Origin: Avimonas intestinalis
Lineage (GTDB): Bacteria; Bacillota; Clostridia; Oscillospirales; Acutalibacteraceae
NCBI GenBank assembly: GCA_904380375.1
Contig: CAJFID010000010.1
Location: 1 to 64,000, forward strand
Length of the DNA stretch: 64,000 nt
Direction: 5' to 3'
In this document: positions 24,743 to 33,131 of the stretch, piece after piece
Numbering within the stretch: position 1 is the stretch's first letter
Layout: each line of letters begins with the position of its first letter
Position numbers and translations under genes: made by a program
Notes under the pieces: model-generated
Told to the model about the DNA's origin: nothing
The model's input: the letters and a program-made list of their open reading frames with translations, nothing else
Database searches by the model: none

Positions 24743-26944
24743 ATGCCGATTGCTTATCAAGACAAAACGCGCACCTTCCAGCTCGACACCGCAAACACCT
24801 CCTATATCTTCCGCGTTTACAACGACGGGTATTTATTCCATGAGTACTGGGGCCGCAGGCTTCGCCCGGTTGACCTGACCCGGTTGTTTGAGGGCTGCTA
24901 TTCCACCGGCTTCAATCCCAGCTGGCCCGGCGCCGCGGGGGGGCTGAACAGCCTGGATCTGCTACCGGCGGAATACCCGTTTTACGGGAGCGGGGACTTC
25001 CGCTCCCCGGCGGTAGAGGCGGCCTTTTCGGACGGGAGCCGCCTGCTTAACCTTACCTATGTTTCCCATGAAATCCTCCCGGCCAAGCCGCCCCTGCCGG
25101 GCCTGCCCTCCCTTGACGGCGGGGATGCGACCCTTGAGGTGACGCTGGCCGACGCAGCGACGGGGCTGGTGGTGGTTTTGTCCTACACCGTCTACGAGGA
25201 CAGCGACGTGATTACCCGCCATGCGCGGATCGTCAACACCACTGCGGAGGCTGTGCGGGTAGGCCGCGTGCTGAGCGCGAGCGTGGACCTGCCCGGCAGC
25301 GATTACGATATGATCGGGCAGTACGGCGTCCATTCCCGGGAGCGGCAGATCGACCGGATCCCCCTGCGGCACGGGATGCAGGCGGTGGAGAGCCGCCGCG
25401 GTGCGTCCGGGCATCATGCCAACCCCTTCCTGGTGCTGGCCGCCCCGGATGCAGGCGAGACGGCGGGAGAGGTTTATGCCGCCGCGCTGATCTACAGCGG
25501 GAATTTCCTTGCCGCGGCCGAAGTGGACGGCAACAACGTCACCCGGCTTCAGATCGGATTGAACCCCTTCGACTTTTCCTGGAAGCTGGAGCCGGGCGAG
25601 AGCTTTACCGCCCCGGAGGCGGTGCTCACCTACAGCGCCGAGGGGCTGGGCCGGATGTCCCGGAATTTCCATCGGGTGTTCCAGGGGCACCTGGGCCGGG
25701 TAAAAGAGACAAAGCGCCCCAGCCCGATCGTTTTAAACAGCTGGGAGGCCACCTATTTCGATTTCGACGAGGACAAGCTGCGGGGGATCATCCAAAGCTG
25801 CAAAGGGCTGGGGATCGACACCTTTGTGCTCGACGACGGCTGGTTTGGGCACCGGGACGACGACACCACCTCCCTGGGCGACTGGTTCGTCCACCGGGGC
25901 AAGCTGCCCAACGGCTTAAAGCCGGTGATCGACTGCTGCCATGAAAACGGGATGCAGTTCGGCCTCTGGCTGGAGCCGGAGATGGTGTCGGAGGACAGCG
26001 AGCTCTACCGCGCCCACCCTGACTGGGCGGTCTGCAAGCCGGGACGGCCCTACTGCAAGGGAAGGAACCAGCTGGTGCTCGACTTCTCCCGGCCGGAGGT
26101 GGTCGCCTACCTCAAGGAAACGATCGGCCGCCTGCTTTCGGAAAACGACATCGCCTATATCAAATGGGATATGAACCGGAATATCACCGACCAGTATTCG
26201 CTAGGGCTCCCGGCCGACCGGCAGCCGGAGCTGCTCCACCGGTATATGCTCGGGCTGTACGACCTGCTGGAGGACCTGACGTCCCGTTTCCCGCAGGTGA
26301 TCTTTGAGGGCTGCTCGGGCGGGGGCGGCCGCTTTGACGCGGGGATGCTCTACTACATGCCCCAGACCTGGACCAGCGACGATTCCGATGCGGTTGAGCG
26401 GCTGAAGATCCAGTGGGGCACCTCCTTGGTTTACCCGCCCCGCTGCATGACGGCCCACGTTTCGGCGGTGCCGAACCACCAGCTCGGGCGGGTCACGCCC
26501 CTGCGCACCCGCGCCCTGGTGGCGATGAGCGCCTCCTTTGGCTATGAGCTCGACCCGACGGCCTTTTCCCAGGAGGAACGGGCGGAGGTGGCGGAGCAGA
26601 CCGCCTATTACCATGCGATGGGCGATCTGGTCGCCGGGGGGGATTTCTTCCGGCTGATCAGCCCGTTTGAGGCCAAAGGCAACGGCGAAGCGGAGGGCGC
26701 GGCCTGGATGTTTGTCTCGCCGGACCAAAGCCGCGCTTTTGCGGTGTATGTGCAGCGGCTGGCCGTCCCGGCCGGCCCGCCCCGGCGGCTGAAGCTCCGG
26801 GGCCTGGATCCGCAGGCGGTATACCGCATTGACGAGCTGGGCGCCGACTTCGGCGGGGACGAGCTGATGTATGCCGGCCTGGCCTTACCCTGTTTTATGG
26901 GAGATTTTGAGGCATGCAGCTTTACTTTGACAAAGGAAATGTGA
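24743..26944 (+). CDS. GH36 alpha-galactosidase
   Basis: Cytoplasmic enzyme (no signal peptide, 733 residues) that removes terminal alpha-galactose from raffinose-type sugars or galactosides. Family GH36 features: beta-sandwich N-terminal domain to about residue 320, then a TIM barrel with SWEATYFDFDE, LDDGWFGHRDDD, the nucleophile Asp in YIKWDMNRN (about D476) and the acid/base in TWTSDDSDAVE (about D546), and a C-terminal beta domain. ATG 24743 has GAGGGA six bases upstream; an ATG two codons earlier lies on that site. It stands alone, without a sugar transporter in the window. Confidence 0.93.
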   Translation: MPIAYQDKTRTFQLDTANTSYIFRVYNDGYLFHEYWGRRLRPVDLTRLFEGCYSTGFNPSWPGAAGGLNSLDLLPAEYPFYGSGDFRSPAVEAAFSDGSRLLNLTYVSHEILPAKPPLPGLPSLDGGDATLEVTLADAATGLVVVLSYTVYEDSDVITRHARIVNTTAEAVRVGRVLSASVDLPGSDYDMIGQYGVHSRERQIDRIPLRHGMQAVESRRGASGHHANPFLVLAAPDAGETAGEVYAAALIYSGNFLAAAEVDGNNVTRLQIGLNPFDFSWKLEPGESFTAPEAVLTYSAEGLGRMSRNFHRVFQGHLGRVKETKRPSPIVLNSWEATYFDFDEDKLRGIIQSCKGLGIDTFVLDDGWFGHRDDDTTSLGDWFVHRGKLPNGLKPVIDCCHENGMQFGLWLEPEMVSEDSELYRAHPDWAVCKPGRPYCKGRNQLVLDFSRPEVVAYLKETIGRLLSENDIAYIKWDMNRNITDQYSLGLPADRQPELLHRYMLGLYDLLEDLTSRFPQVIFEGCSGGGGRFDAGMLYYMPQTWTSDDSDAVERLKIQWGTSLVYPPRCMTAHVSAVPNHQLGRVTPLRTRALVAMSASFGYELDPTAFSQEERAEVAEQTAYYHAMGDLVAGGDFFRLISPFEAKGNGEAEGAAWMFVSPDQSRAFAVYVQRLAVPAGPPRRLKLRGLDPQAVYRIDELGADFGGDELMYAGLALPCFMGDFEACSFTLTKEM

Positions 26945-26950
26945 TATACT
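26921..26950 (+). promoter_or_regulatory. Weak candidate promoter of the DUF5058 operon
   Basis: TATACT (26945-26950) with an upstream TGA (extended -10) overlaps the stop of the alpha-galactosidase gene; TTTACT (26921-26926) is 18 bases upstream. A TTGACA at 26927 is too close (12 bases). It would give a leader of about 140 bases containing two hairpins. Confidence 0.3.
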
Positions 26951-27023
26951 TTTAACAGCAAAGGAGCCGCCCGGCCGATTGCCTGGGCGGCGCGGGGAAT
27001 CCGTACCCTGCGGGGCGGATGCA

Positions 27024-27065
27024 GGGGGCCTTTGCGAAACCATGTTTCGCAAAGGCCCCCTTTTT
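27024..27065 (+). terminator. Strong hairpin terminator or leader attenuator
   Basis: Perfect 16-pair stem (27024-27039 with 27045-27060), five-base loop, then five T. It lies 80 bases after the alpha-galactosidase gene and only 33 bases before the next start codon, so it may end the first gene or act as a leader attenuator of the DUF5058 operon. A smaller hairpin (26966-26972 with 26985-26991) precedes it. Confidence 0.8.
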
Positions 27066-27097
27066 CTGCCTTCTCAGACCGGAAAGGAGCTATACAT

Positions 27098-27844
27098 ATG
27101 GGCGGCAATTTTTTGGACATGGCCAACTCCGGCGTGATGTACCTGATCGCCGGCGTGGTCGTCTTCTTTGTCATGGCGATGGCGGTGGTGTTTTTCATCA
27201 AAGCCTACCGCGAGGGAATCAAGATCGGCATGGACAAAAAGAAGATGCACAAGGCGATCACCGCGAGCGTCACCTTCACCATCGTCCCGTCAATCGGCAT
27301 CCTGATCGGGGTTATCGCGCTTTCCGGGGCGCTGGGCGTCCCGATCCCGTGGCTGCGGCTGTCGGTCATCGGCGCGCTGCACTATGAAACGATGGCGGCC
27401 GAGGTCGGCGCGCAGGCGGCCGGGATTTCGGGGCTGACCGCCAACGCGATGACCGGGGACGCGTTCGTCACCGTCATTTTCGTCATGACCATCGGGATCA
27501 TCTGGGGCGGCGTGTTCTGCATCTTCGGGCTCAAGCGGTATCAGAAGACTCTCAACAAGGTGCAGCAGAAGGACAACCGCTGGGGGACCATCCTGTTCAA
27601 CGCCATGTTCGTCGGCATGGTCTGCGCCTTCATCGGCCAGGGGCTGGCGGATACCCGCAGCGGGGATTTCACCAGCGTGATCGTCATTGTGGTGTCGGCG
27701 CTGTTTATGGCGCTGTTTACCTGGCTGACCGAGAAGAAGGGGCAGAAATGGATGGAAAGCTTCTCCCTCTCGTTCAGCATGGTGCTGGGGATGGCCTCCG
27801 CCATCCTGTACCAGTCGGTCATCCTGCCCGCCATCGCCGGGTAA
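27098..27844 (+). CDS. DUF5058 family membrane protein
   Basis: 248 residues with about five or six hydrophobic segments. The pattern (short exposed N-terminus MGGNFLDMANSGVMYLIAG, GIKIGMDKKKM loop, VPSIGILIGVIALSGALG, ending in a membrane pair) fits DUF5058. AAGGAG stands eight bases before ATG 27098; the longer frame from 27032 begins inside the terminator hairpin and is rejected. It is followed by a second membrane protein and a membrane-anchored M20 peptidase, which suggests a small transporter for a peptide or N-acyl amino acid. Transport is inferred. Confidence 0.8.
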   Translation: MGGNFLDMANSGVMYLIAGVVVFFVMAMAVVFFIKAYREGIKIGMDKKKMHKAITASVTFTIVPSIGILIGVIALSGALGVPIPWLRLSVIGALHYETMAAEVGAQAAGISGLTANAMTGDAFVTVIFVMTIGIIWGGVFCIFGLKRYQKTLNKVQQKDNRWGTILFNAMFVGMVCAFIGQGLADTRSGDFTSVIVIVVSALFMALFTWLTEKKGQKWMESFSLSFSMVLGMASAILYQSVILPAIAG

Positions 27845-27863
27845 AGAAAGGGGAACGTTTGCA

Positions 27864-28535
27864 ATGGCTAAAAATACCAAGGAACGCAGCTTTGACGACC
27901 AGATGCACTGGTACGGCCGGGTCTGGACGGCGATCGCCCTGTGCCTGATGCTGCTGGTGCCGCTTTTCGTCGCCATCTATTTCCAGGCGTCCCCCGGCGC
28001 CAGGGGGATGCTGATCGGCGCGGCGAGCATCTGCATTATCTATCTGCCCTCGAGCATTGTCGAGGTCATCACCTACGCGCCGATGCTCGGCACCGGGGCG
28101 ACCTACCTGGCCTTTGTCACCGGCAACCTGACCAACCTCAAGATCCCCTGCTGCATGACCGCGCGGGAGATCGTGGGCACCGAATACGGCACCAAGGAAA
28201 ACGAGATCATCTCGACCCTGTCGGTGGCGGCCTCCTCCCTGGTCACCTGCACGGTGCTGATCCTCGGCGTGCTGCTGCTGGCCCCCCTGCGCCCGATCCT
28301 TGAAGCGCCGGTGCTCCAGCCGGCGTTTGACACGGTGGTGCCGGCGCTGTTCGGCGCGCTGGGCTACAAGTATTTTTCCAAGACCCCGCTGGTCGCGGTC
28401 GCGCCCTTTGTCTGCATGGCGGCGCTCTGCCTGCTGGTGCCGGCGGCGGCCAGCCAGGTGGCGGTGCTGGTGCCGGTCTCGGCCGTGATCTCGATCGTCG
28501 CGGCACGGGTCCTGTATGTTAAAAAGAAGATCTGA
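27864..28535 (+). CDS. Polytopic membrane protein, partner of DUF5058
   Basis: 223 residues with about five hydrophobic segments (around 22-45, 50-70, 130-155, 175-195, 198-218). It contains LPSSIVEVITYAPMLGTG and GNLTNLKIPCCMTAREI between segments. It starts 19 bases after DUF5058 (AAAGGGGAACG before the ATG), and the two resemble each other in length and style, so they could form a heteromeric carrier. Family name unknown to me. Confidence 0.7.
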   Translation: MAKNTKERSFDDQMHWYGRVWTAIALCLMLLVPLFVAIYFQASPGARGMLIGAASICIIYLPSSIVEVITYAPMLGTGATYLAFVTGNLTNLKIPCCMTAREIVGTEYGTKENEIISTLSVAASSLVTCTVLILGVLLLAPLRPILEAPVLQPAFDTVVPALFGALGYKYFSKTPLVAVAPFVCMAALCLLVPAAASQVAVLVPVSAVISIVAARVLYVKKKI

Positions 28536-28586
28536 CCGGCTGCCGGCGCCGTCCCGCGCCGGCGGCAAGAAAGGAGGCGGGCCGAA

Positions 28587-30035
28587 ATGCCCGTTGTGAT
28601 TGTACTGCTGTGCTTGCTGGGGCTGTTCCTCCTGCTGCTGTTGATTGCCTGCGTGAACGCGGCAAGGATTGCCGCGAAGCCCCGCCCGGCCGCGAAACCG
28701 GCGGAGGGGCAGGCCCTGGAGCGGGCGGACGGATACGCCCGGTCCCTGTCCAAGATGATCGCGTGCGAGACGGTGAACCCGCGGGGGTCGGATTCCTCCG
28801 CCAAATTCGCCCGCTTCCGGGAGGTGCTGGCCGAGTGCTTCCCCCGCGTCCACGCCGAATTGGAGCAGACCCTGATCGGGGATGCGCTCCTGCTCAAGTG
28901 GAAGGGCAGGGATCCCGGCCGGGGCGCGGTCGCCCTGCTGGCCCACTCCGACGTGGTTGAAGCGTCCGGCGAGTGGGAGCACCCGCCCTTTGCCGGGGAG
29001 ATCGCGGACGGCTGCGTCTGGGGCCGGGGCGCGATGGACAACAAGGGCAACCTCTGCGCCCTGCTTTCGGCGGCGGAGGAGCTGCTCGGCGAGGGCTTTG
29101 TTCCTCCCTGCGACGTGTATATCGCCAGCTCAAACAACGAGGAGACGATGGGTGACGGCGCGCCCAATACGGTGGCATACCTCCAAAAGCAGGGGGTGCG
29201 CCTTGACCTTGTGATCGACGAGGGGGGCGCGGTGGTCAGCGCCCCGATGCCGGGGCTCAAGGGCAGCTACGCGATGATGGGCATCATGGAAAAGGGGTAT
29301 GCGGACGTGCGCTTTACCGCGCGGTCGGACGGCGGGCACTCAAGCACCCCGCCGAAAAACACCCCCTTGGCCCGCCTGGCGGCCTTTGTCCACCATGTGG
29401 AGAAGCATTCTCCCTTTAAGATGAAATTTACCCCGCCGGTCAAGGCGATGTTCCGGGAGCTGGCGCCGTATATGCGCTTCCCCTTCCGGCTGCTGTTCGG
29501 CAACCTCTGGCTGTTCGGCCCGCTGCTCAAGCTGGCGATGCCGATGGTCAGCGGGCAGGCGGCCGCGCTGCTGAAAACCACCTGCGTCTTTACCATGGCC
29601 GAGGGCAGCGGCGCGCCCAACGTGATCCCCTCGTCCGCCAGCGTGACCGCCAACCTCCGCTTTATGGTCCACCAGGCGCGGGACGAATCGCTCGCCATCC
29701 TCCGGCGGCTGGCGGAAAAGTACGGGCTGGAGATGGAGGTGCTCTACTCCTCCGACTGCTCCCCCGTCGCCGATACCGGGAGCGAGCGCTTCCGCTTTGT
29801 CCGCCGCTGTGTTGAGGAGGTTTTCCCGGAGGCCCCGGTCGCCCCTTATGTGATGCTGGGGGGGACCGATTCCCGGCATTACAGCGCGATCTGCCCCTGC
29901 GTGGTCAAGTTCGGGCCTTCCATCCTCACCCCCCAGCAGCTGGCGTCAATGCACGCGCGCAACGAGAATTTCGGCGTGGAGGCCCTGGGCCGCGCCGTCG
30001 CCTTTTTCCGCCTGGTGCTCACGTCGTACCAATAA
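28587..30035 (+). CDS. Membrane-anchored M20 family metallopeptidase (PM20D1/carboxypeptidase-like)
   Basis: 482 residues. N-terminal membrane anchor (about 3-26), then an M20 di-zinc hydrolase: H120 and D122 in LLAHSDVVEA, bridging D151 in GRGAMDNKG, E185/E186 in SSNNEETMG, and the C-terminal GGTDSRHY His motif; the middle DGGHSSTPPK marks the dimerisation/lid domain. Such enzymes cut dipeptides or N-acyl amino acids, and the anchored form recalls PM20D1. AAAGGAGG precedes the ATG. Being last in the operon with two membrane proteins, it may process what they carry. Topology (inside or outside) is not settled by the sequence. Confidence 0.88.
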   Translation: MPVVIVLLCLLGLFLLLLLIACVNAARIAAKPRPAAKPAEGQALERADGYARSLSKMIACETVNPRGSDSSAKFARFREVLAECFPRVHAELEQTLIGDALLLKWKGRDPGRGAVALLAHSDVVEASGEWEHPPFAGEIADGCVWGRGAMDNKGNLCALLSAAEELLGEGFVPPCDVYIASSNNEETMGDGAPNTVAYLQKQGVRLDLVIDEGGAVVSAPMPGLKGSYAMMGIMEKGYADVRFTARSDGGHSSTPPKNTPLARLAAFVHHVEKHSPFKMKFTPPVKAMFRELAPYMRFPFRLLFGNLWLFGPLLKLAMPMVSGQAAALLKTTCVFTMAEGSGAPNVIPSSASVTANLRFMVHQARDESLAILRRLAEKYGLEMEVLYSSDCSPVADTGSERFRFVRRCVEEVFPEAPVAPYVMLGGTDSRHYSAICPCVVKFGPSILTPQQLASMHARNENFGVEALGRAVAFFRLVLTSYQ

Positions 30036-30085
30036 GCCGCGCGGCTCTCTTTCCGGGAGCCGGCCCAGCGACGTCAACCGAAAAC

Positions 30086-30120
30086 ACGCCCCCGGCGGAC
30101 CAAACGTCCGCCGGGGGCGT
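30086..30120. terminator. Terminator between convergent genes
   Basis: Perfect 15-pair GC-rich stem (30086-30100 with 30106-30120), five-base loop. The T-run is on the minus-strand side (gttttc). It serves the convergent M20 peptidase and DUF3048 genes. Confidence 0.75.
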
Positions 30121-30148
30121 ATTCGTACGGAGACAGCGGGTTACTGGG

Positions 30149-31225
30149 TTACTGCAAGACCGTCGCCACCCGGTTGCCCTGGGTGACCAGGCAGATGTAG
30201 GTCTTGCCCGGGTTGACGGACAGCGGCGTCCCGTCCTGCTCGGTAAAGGAGAGGCTCTCGGCCGTGCGGGTCCAGCGGATATCCCGGCTGGTCCCCGCGG
30301 TCAGGAAGACGCCGTCCCCCGCGCTCAGGCGGAAGTTGATGTGGTCGGCGTCCTCGTTGTACTTTTCGTCGTACATGATGATGACATTGGTGACGGCAAT
30401 CTGGGAGCCGTCTACCATGACGTGGGGCTCCATGCTGTCCAGCGTGCCGTTATACTTCGCGTACAGCCCGGTGCCCGCGTCGTACACAAAGCACACCCGC
30501 TGCAGGCCGGAGAAGGAGAGCTGCACCTTGCTGCCGGGGCCGTTCCCCGCCTGCGGGGAGGTAAACCCAAAGGGGGCGGGATGGCTGGTAGATGCCTCGT
30601 AGCCCTGGCTGCTGATGAAGCTTTGAAGGTTCTGCCCGCTGGTCAGCAGGCTGTGCTCCGACCCCCGCTGGGCCTGTAGGTCGGCATCCCGCCAGCCGGC
30701 CTGGGCGGCGTTGGATAGGAAATTCACGTCGTCCAGCCCAAAGTTTTGGATGTTGGCCAGGCCAAGGGTGCTGCCGCCCGCGTGTCCGTAGACCGCGTCC
30801 AGCGACTGGGCCACCGTGACAAAGGGGCTGCGGGCGCTGCGGATCGGCCCGATCTTGTCCGGCACCCGGGAGGCGCCGGCGAATACCGCCATAATGCGGG
30901 TAATGCCGCCCTCGGTTTCGGCCTCAAGGAACAGGTCGGCCTTGTCCAGTCCGAGCTGGGGCCGGGCGGTGGCGCTGTTTTCCACCATCAGCGCCACCGG
31001 CCTTGTGGAAGCGCCGGGGGTGATGTCGGCCACGCCGGTCAGCGGGTTGGTCTCGTTGGCCGCCGGCGCCTGGGTCTGCGGGCTGCTGGATTCCGTCCCA
31101 CCGGGGGAGGTGGTCTGCCCGGACGGGGCCGAGCTTTCGCCCCCGTTCCCGCCGCAGGCGGACAGGGACAGCAGGCAGGCGGCCCCCAGCGCAGCCGCCA
31201 GGGTACGACGCAGGGTAGGTTTCAT
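30149..31225 (-). CDS. DUF3048 domain lipoprotein
   Basis: 358 residues. Lipoprotein signal with lipobox LSAC at about residue 24, a Ser/Thr/Pro spacer, then the DUF3048 domain: NPLTGVADITPGASTRPVA, ALMVENSATARPQLGL, EGGITRIMAVFAG, KIGPIRSARSPFV, then the C-terminal half with MVDGSQIAVTNVIIMYD. Secreted and membrane-tethered; biochemical function unknown (family relatives include YerB). AAGGAAGG precedes the ATG at 31225; the longer frame from 31309 has no such site. Confidence 0.9.
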   Translation of the reverse strand: MKPTLRRTLAAALGAACLLSLSACGGNGGESSAPSGQTTSPGGTESSSPQTQAPAANETNPLTGVADITPGASTRPVALMVENSATARPQLGLDKADLFLEAETEGGITRIMAVFAGASRVPDKIGPIRSARSPFVTVAQSLDAVYGHAGGSTLGLANIQNFGLDDVNFLSNAAQAGWRDADLQAQRGSEHSLLTSGQNLQSFISSQGYEASTSHPAPFGFTSPQAGNGPGSKVQLSFSGLQRVCFVYDAGTGLYAKYNGTLDSMEPHVMVDGSQIAVTNVIIMYDEKYNEDADHINFRLSAGDGVFLTAGTSRDIRWTRTAESLSFTEQDGTPLSVNPGKTYICLVTQGNRVATVLQ

Positions 31226-31416
31226 GTTGGGGTTCCTTCCTTTCTTCCAGCCGCCAAGGGCCGCCGCTTCCGGTTCCGCCGAAAGGGCGCGATGGACGCC
31301 GAGGCGCAAGGCCCAGGGCTGGCTTTATCCTCTCTCATTTCCTTTTTTCTTCATCCGGGATTTTCACCGCAGCCCCCATTATACCGCAACCCTTTCCCGA
31401 ATACAATCGCTTTTGG

Positions 31417-31463
31417 GGGGAGAAAACGCAAGGATCCCGAAGGAATCCTTGCGTTTTCTCCCC
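31417..31463. repeat. Perfect 19-base inverted repeat in a divergent gap
   Basis: Arms 31417-31435 and 31445-31463 (start ggggagaaaacgcaagg) with a nine-base loop. It lies between divergent genes and so ends neither of them; no good U-run follows on either strand. The rest of 31226-31844 is GC-rich, has many overlapping shadow frames on both strands and nothing I recognise as a gene. Confidence 0.6.
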
Positions 31464-31844
31464 TTGGCCCGGACGGGCACGCCTCAAAACGCAGGAGGGG
31501 GGACAGAGAAACGGCAGCTCTGCCCGCCATTCCGCGGTGGAGGGCTTCCCTCCCTGCTCTCCCACCTTCGGGTGCTGGCCGCATCCCCCTCCGGCAACGG
31601 TACCGAAAGGGGAGGAAGGCGCGGGCCAAGCACCCTCTCCCGTCACCTCTGGAGGGCGGAACGGGATCGGCCCCCGGCCCCCGGAAGCCGGATCCAACGG
31701 CTGTCCGGCGCTCCCGGCCAAAGCGCGGCCCGTCCCCGGCCGGTTCCGACAAAAAATCCCCCTTGACGCCGCGCGCGATCCGCGGTAATATAAAAAAGGA
31801 TCCTCTCCTGCCTGGGAAGGGGTTCCAAAATTTAAACAAAGCTG

Positions 31845-32020
31845 TCTTCGGGGCGGGGTGAAATTCCCCACTGGCGGTAATGCGGCTTCGGCCGACGAGC
31901 CCGCGACCCGGGGCGTTATGCCTCGGCTGACTCCGGTGAGATCCCGGGAGAACCGCCATACGGCGGCCAAGCGGCGGCGTTTGCCGCCGGTGCCAACGGT
32001 ATAGTCCGGATGAAAGAAGA
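31845..32020 (+). promoter_or_regulatory. FMN riboswitch (RFN element)
   Basis: The conserved RFN blocks appear in order: tcttcggggcggggtgaaat, cactggcggtaatgc, gagcccgcgacc, ggtgagatcccggga and agtccggatgaaagaaga. FMN binding favours the terminator that follows (32044-32074). It controls the riboflavin transporter gene directly downstream. Confidence 0.95.
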
Positions 32021-32043
32021 CACGCGCCATGAGATGCGTCTTC

Positions 32044-32074
32044 GCCCCGCAGTGCTTTTGCTGCGGGGCTTTTT
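32044..32074 (+). terminator. Expression-platform terminator of the FMN riboswitch
   Basis: Stem gccccgcag / ctgcggggc (32044-32052 with 32061-32069) and five T. The upstream gaagac (32016-32021) can pair with gtcttc (32038-32043), part of a possible alternative structure. Confidence 0.85.
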
Positions 32075-32112
32075 GCGCGCGGGAAGACAGCCGGGAAAGG
32101 ATGCATGGAAAA

Positions 32113-32727
32113 ATGACCGGAAAACTCCAAGCGCAAACTCCAAAGACGAGGCGCAGCCCGCTGCTGACCGCGGTGGCCACCGCGCTGCTGGCCGCCATCG
32201 CGTATGTCCTGATGCTGCTGGAATTCCCCCTGTTGCCCGCCGCGCCCCATTTGAAAATGGACTTCGGCGATGTCCCCGCCGTGCTGGGCGGGGTGCTGTT
32301 CGGCCCGGTTTGCGGCGTGGCGGTGGAGCTGGTTAAGAACCTGCTCGAAATGCTGACCAAGGGCCTCGGTACCCAAATGGGCTTCGGCAATCTCCAGAAT
32401 TTCCTCATCGGCTGCTCCTTTGTGCTCCCGTATACCATCCTGTACCGTTGGGCGGAGCGCAAAAACCGCCACGCCGCGGTGCGCTTCCTTGTCCCCGCTC
32501 TGGTGGGGATTGCCGCGATGCTGGCAGTGGGCTTCTTAAGCAATCTGGTCGTCGCCCCGCTTTATCTCCGGCTGTTCCTGGGCCAGGCCCTCAGCGGGGA
32601 GCTGGTCTTAAGCTACGCGGTGATTTCGCTGCCCTTTAACGCCCTCAAGGGCGTGATCCTGGGCGTGGTGCTCGTCCCCCTGCTGACGGGGGCAGTCAAG
32701 CCGATCCGCCGGGCTATCCATCTCTGA
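32113..32727 (+). CDS. ribU: Riboflavin ECF transporter S component
   Basis: 204 residues with about six membrane segments. Typical RibU features are PHLKMDFGDVPAVLGGVLFG and the following VELVKNLLEML loop near the binding pocket. It brings in riboflavin using the shared ECF energising module, which is not in this window. The FMN riboswitch upstream supports the substrate. An ATG at 32101 sits against the ribosome-binding GGAAAGG; ATG 32113 has better spacing but either could be used. Confidence 0.92.
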   Translation: MTGKLQAQTPKTRRSPLLTAVATALLAAIAYVLMLLEFPLLPAAPHLKMDFGDVPAVLGGVLFGPVCGVAVELVKNLLEMLTKGLGTQMGFGNLQNFLIGCSFVLPYTILYRWAERKNRHAAVRFLVPALVGIAAMLAVGFLSNLVVAPLYLRLFLGQALSGELVLSYAVISLPFNALKGVILGVVLVPLLTGAVKPIRRAIHL

Positions 32728-32746
32728 GCGGGCGTTCCCCCGCTTC

Positions 32747-32789
32747 AAGGCATAGCGCTGGTAAGAAACTTCCAGCACTATGCCTTTTC
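32747..32789 (+). terminator. Terminator of ribU
   Basis: Stem aaggcatagcgctgg / ccagcactatgcctt (32747-32761 with 32772-32786, one mismatch) followed by tttct, 20 bases after the ribU stop. Confidence 0.8.
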
Positions 32790-32868
32790 TTTGACGCCTT
32801 TTCCGTCCGCCGTCTCCGGGAAGGGAAAGGGCCCGGACGGGATGATGGACGGCGGTTTCCGACAGGCG

Positions 32869-32897
32869 TTGACAAATAGGGGGACAGCCGGTATAAT
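32869..32897 (+). promoter_or_regulatory. Consensus promoter of the SAM riboswitch-metK transcript
   Basis: TTGACA (32869-32874), 17 bases, TATAAT (32892-32897): a perfect sigma-A type promoter about 25 bases before the riboswitch. Confidence 0.92.
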
Positions 32898-32920
32898 AAG
32901 GTCTGTCCAATTGAATATGT

Positions 32921-33032
32921 CCTTATCAAGAGCGGCGGAGGGTACAGGCCCTGTGAAGCCCGGCAACCTGCCAACCGTGGAAACGCGGCGCAAGGTGCTA
33001 ATTCCTGCGGCCATCCGGCCGGCAGATGAGGT
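32921..33032 (+). promoter_or_regulatory. SAM-I riboswitch (S box)
   Basis: Conserved S-box blocks: cttatcaagagcggcggagg, ggccctgtgaagcccggcaa, aaggtgctaattcctgc and gcagatgagg. SAM binding should release the terminator at 33039-33067 and switch off metK, a feedback control of SAM synthesis. Confidence 0.95.
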
Positions 33033-33038
33033 GGTGAC

Positions 33039-33067
33039 GCGCCGGGCTGCCGCCCGGCGCCTTTTGT
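33039..33067 (+). terminator. Expression-platform terminator of the SAM riboswitch
   Basis: Nine-pair stem gcgccgggc / gcccggcgc (33039-33047 with 33052-33060), loop tgcc, then cttttgttt. Confidence 0.85.
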
Positions 33068-33131
33068 TTGCCGCCGCTTGGATAAGGGAGCCATATTGAC
33101 TGAGCATTGCCGAATAAAAGGAGAGAATCGT

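Noticed and set aside
30746..31861. Long plus-strand frames opposite the DUF3048 gene
   Set aside because: Shadows of the lipoprotein gene and its GC-rich upstream region; no known domain.
31335..32543. Long minus-strand frames of 370-400 codons
   Set aside because: They run against the FMN riboswitch and ribU; composition is typical of shadow frames in GC-rich DNA.
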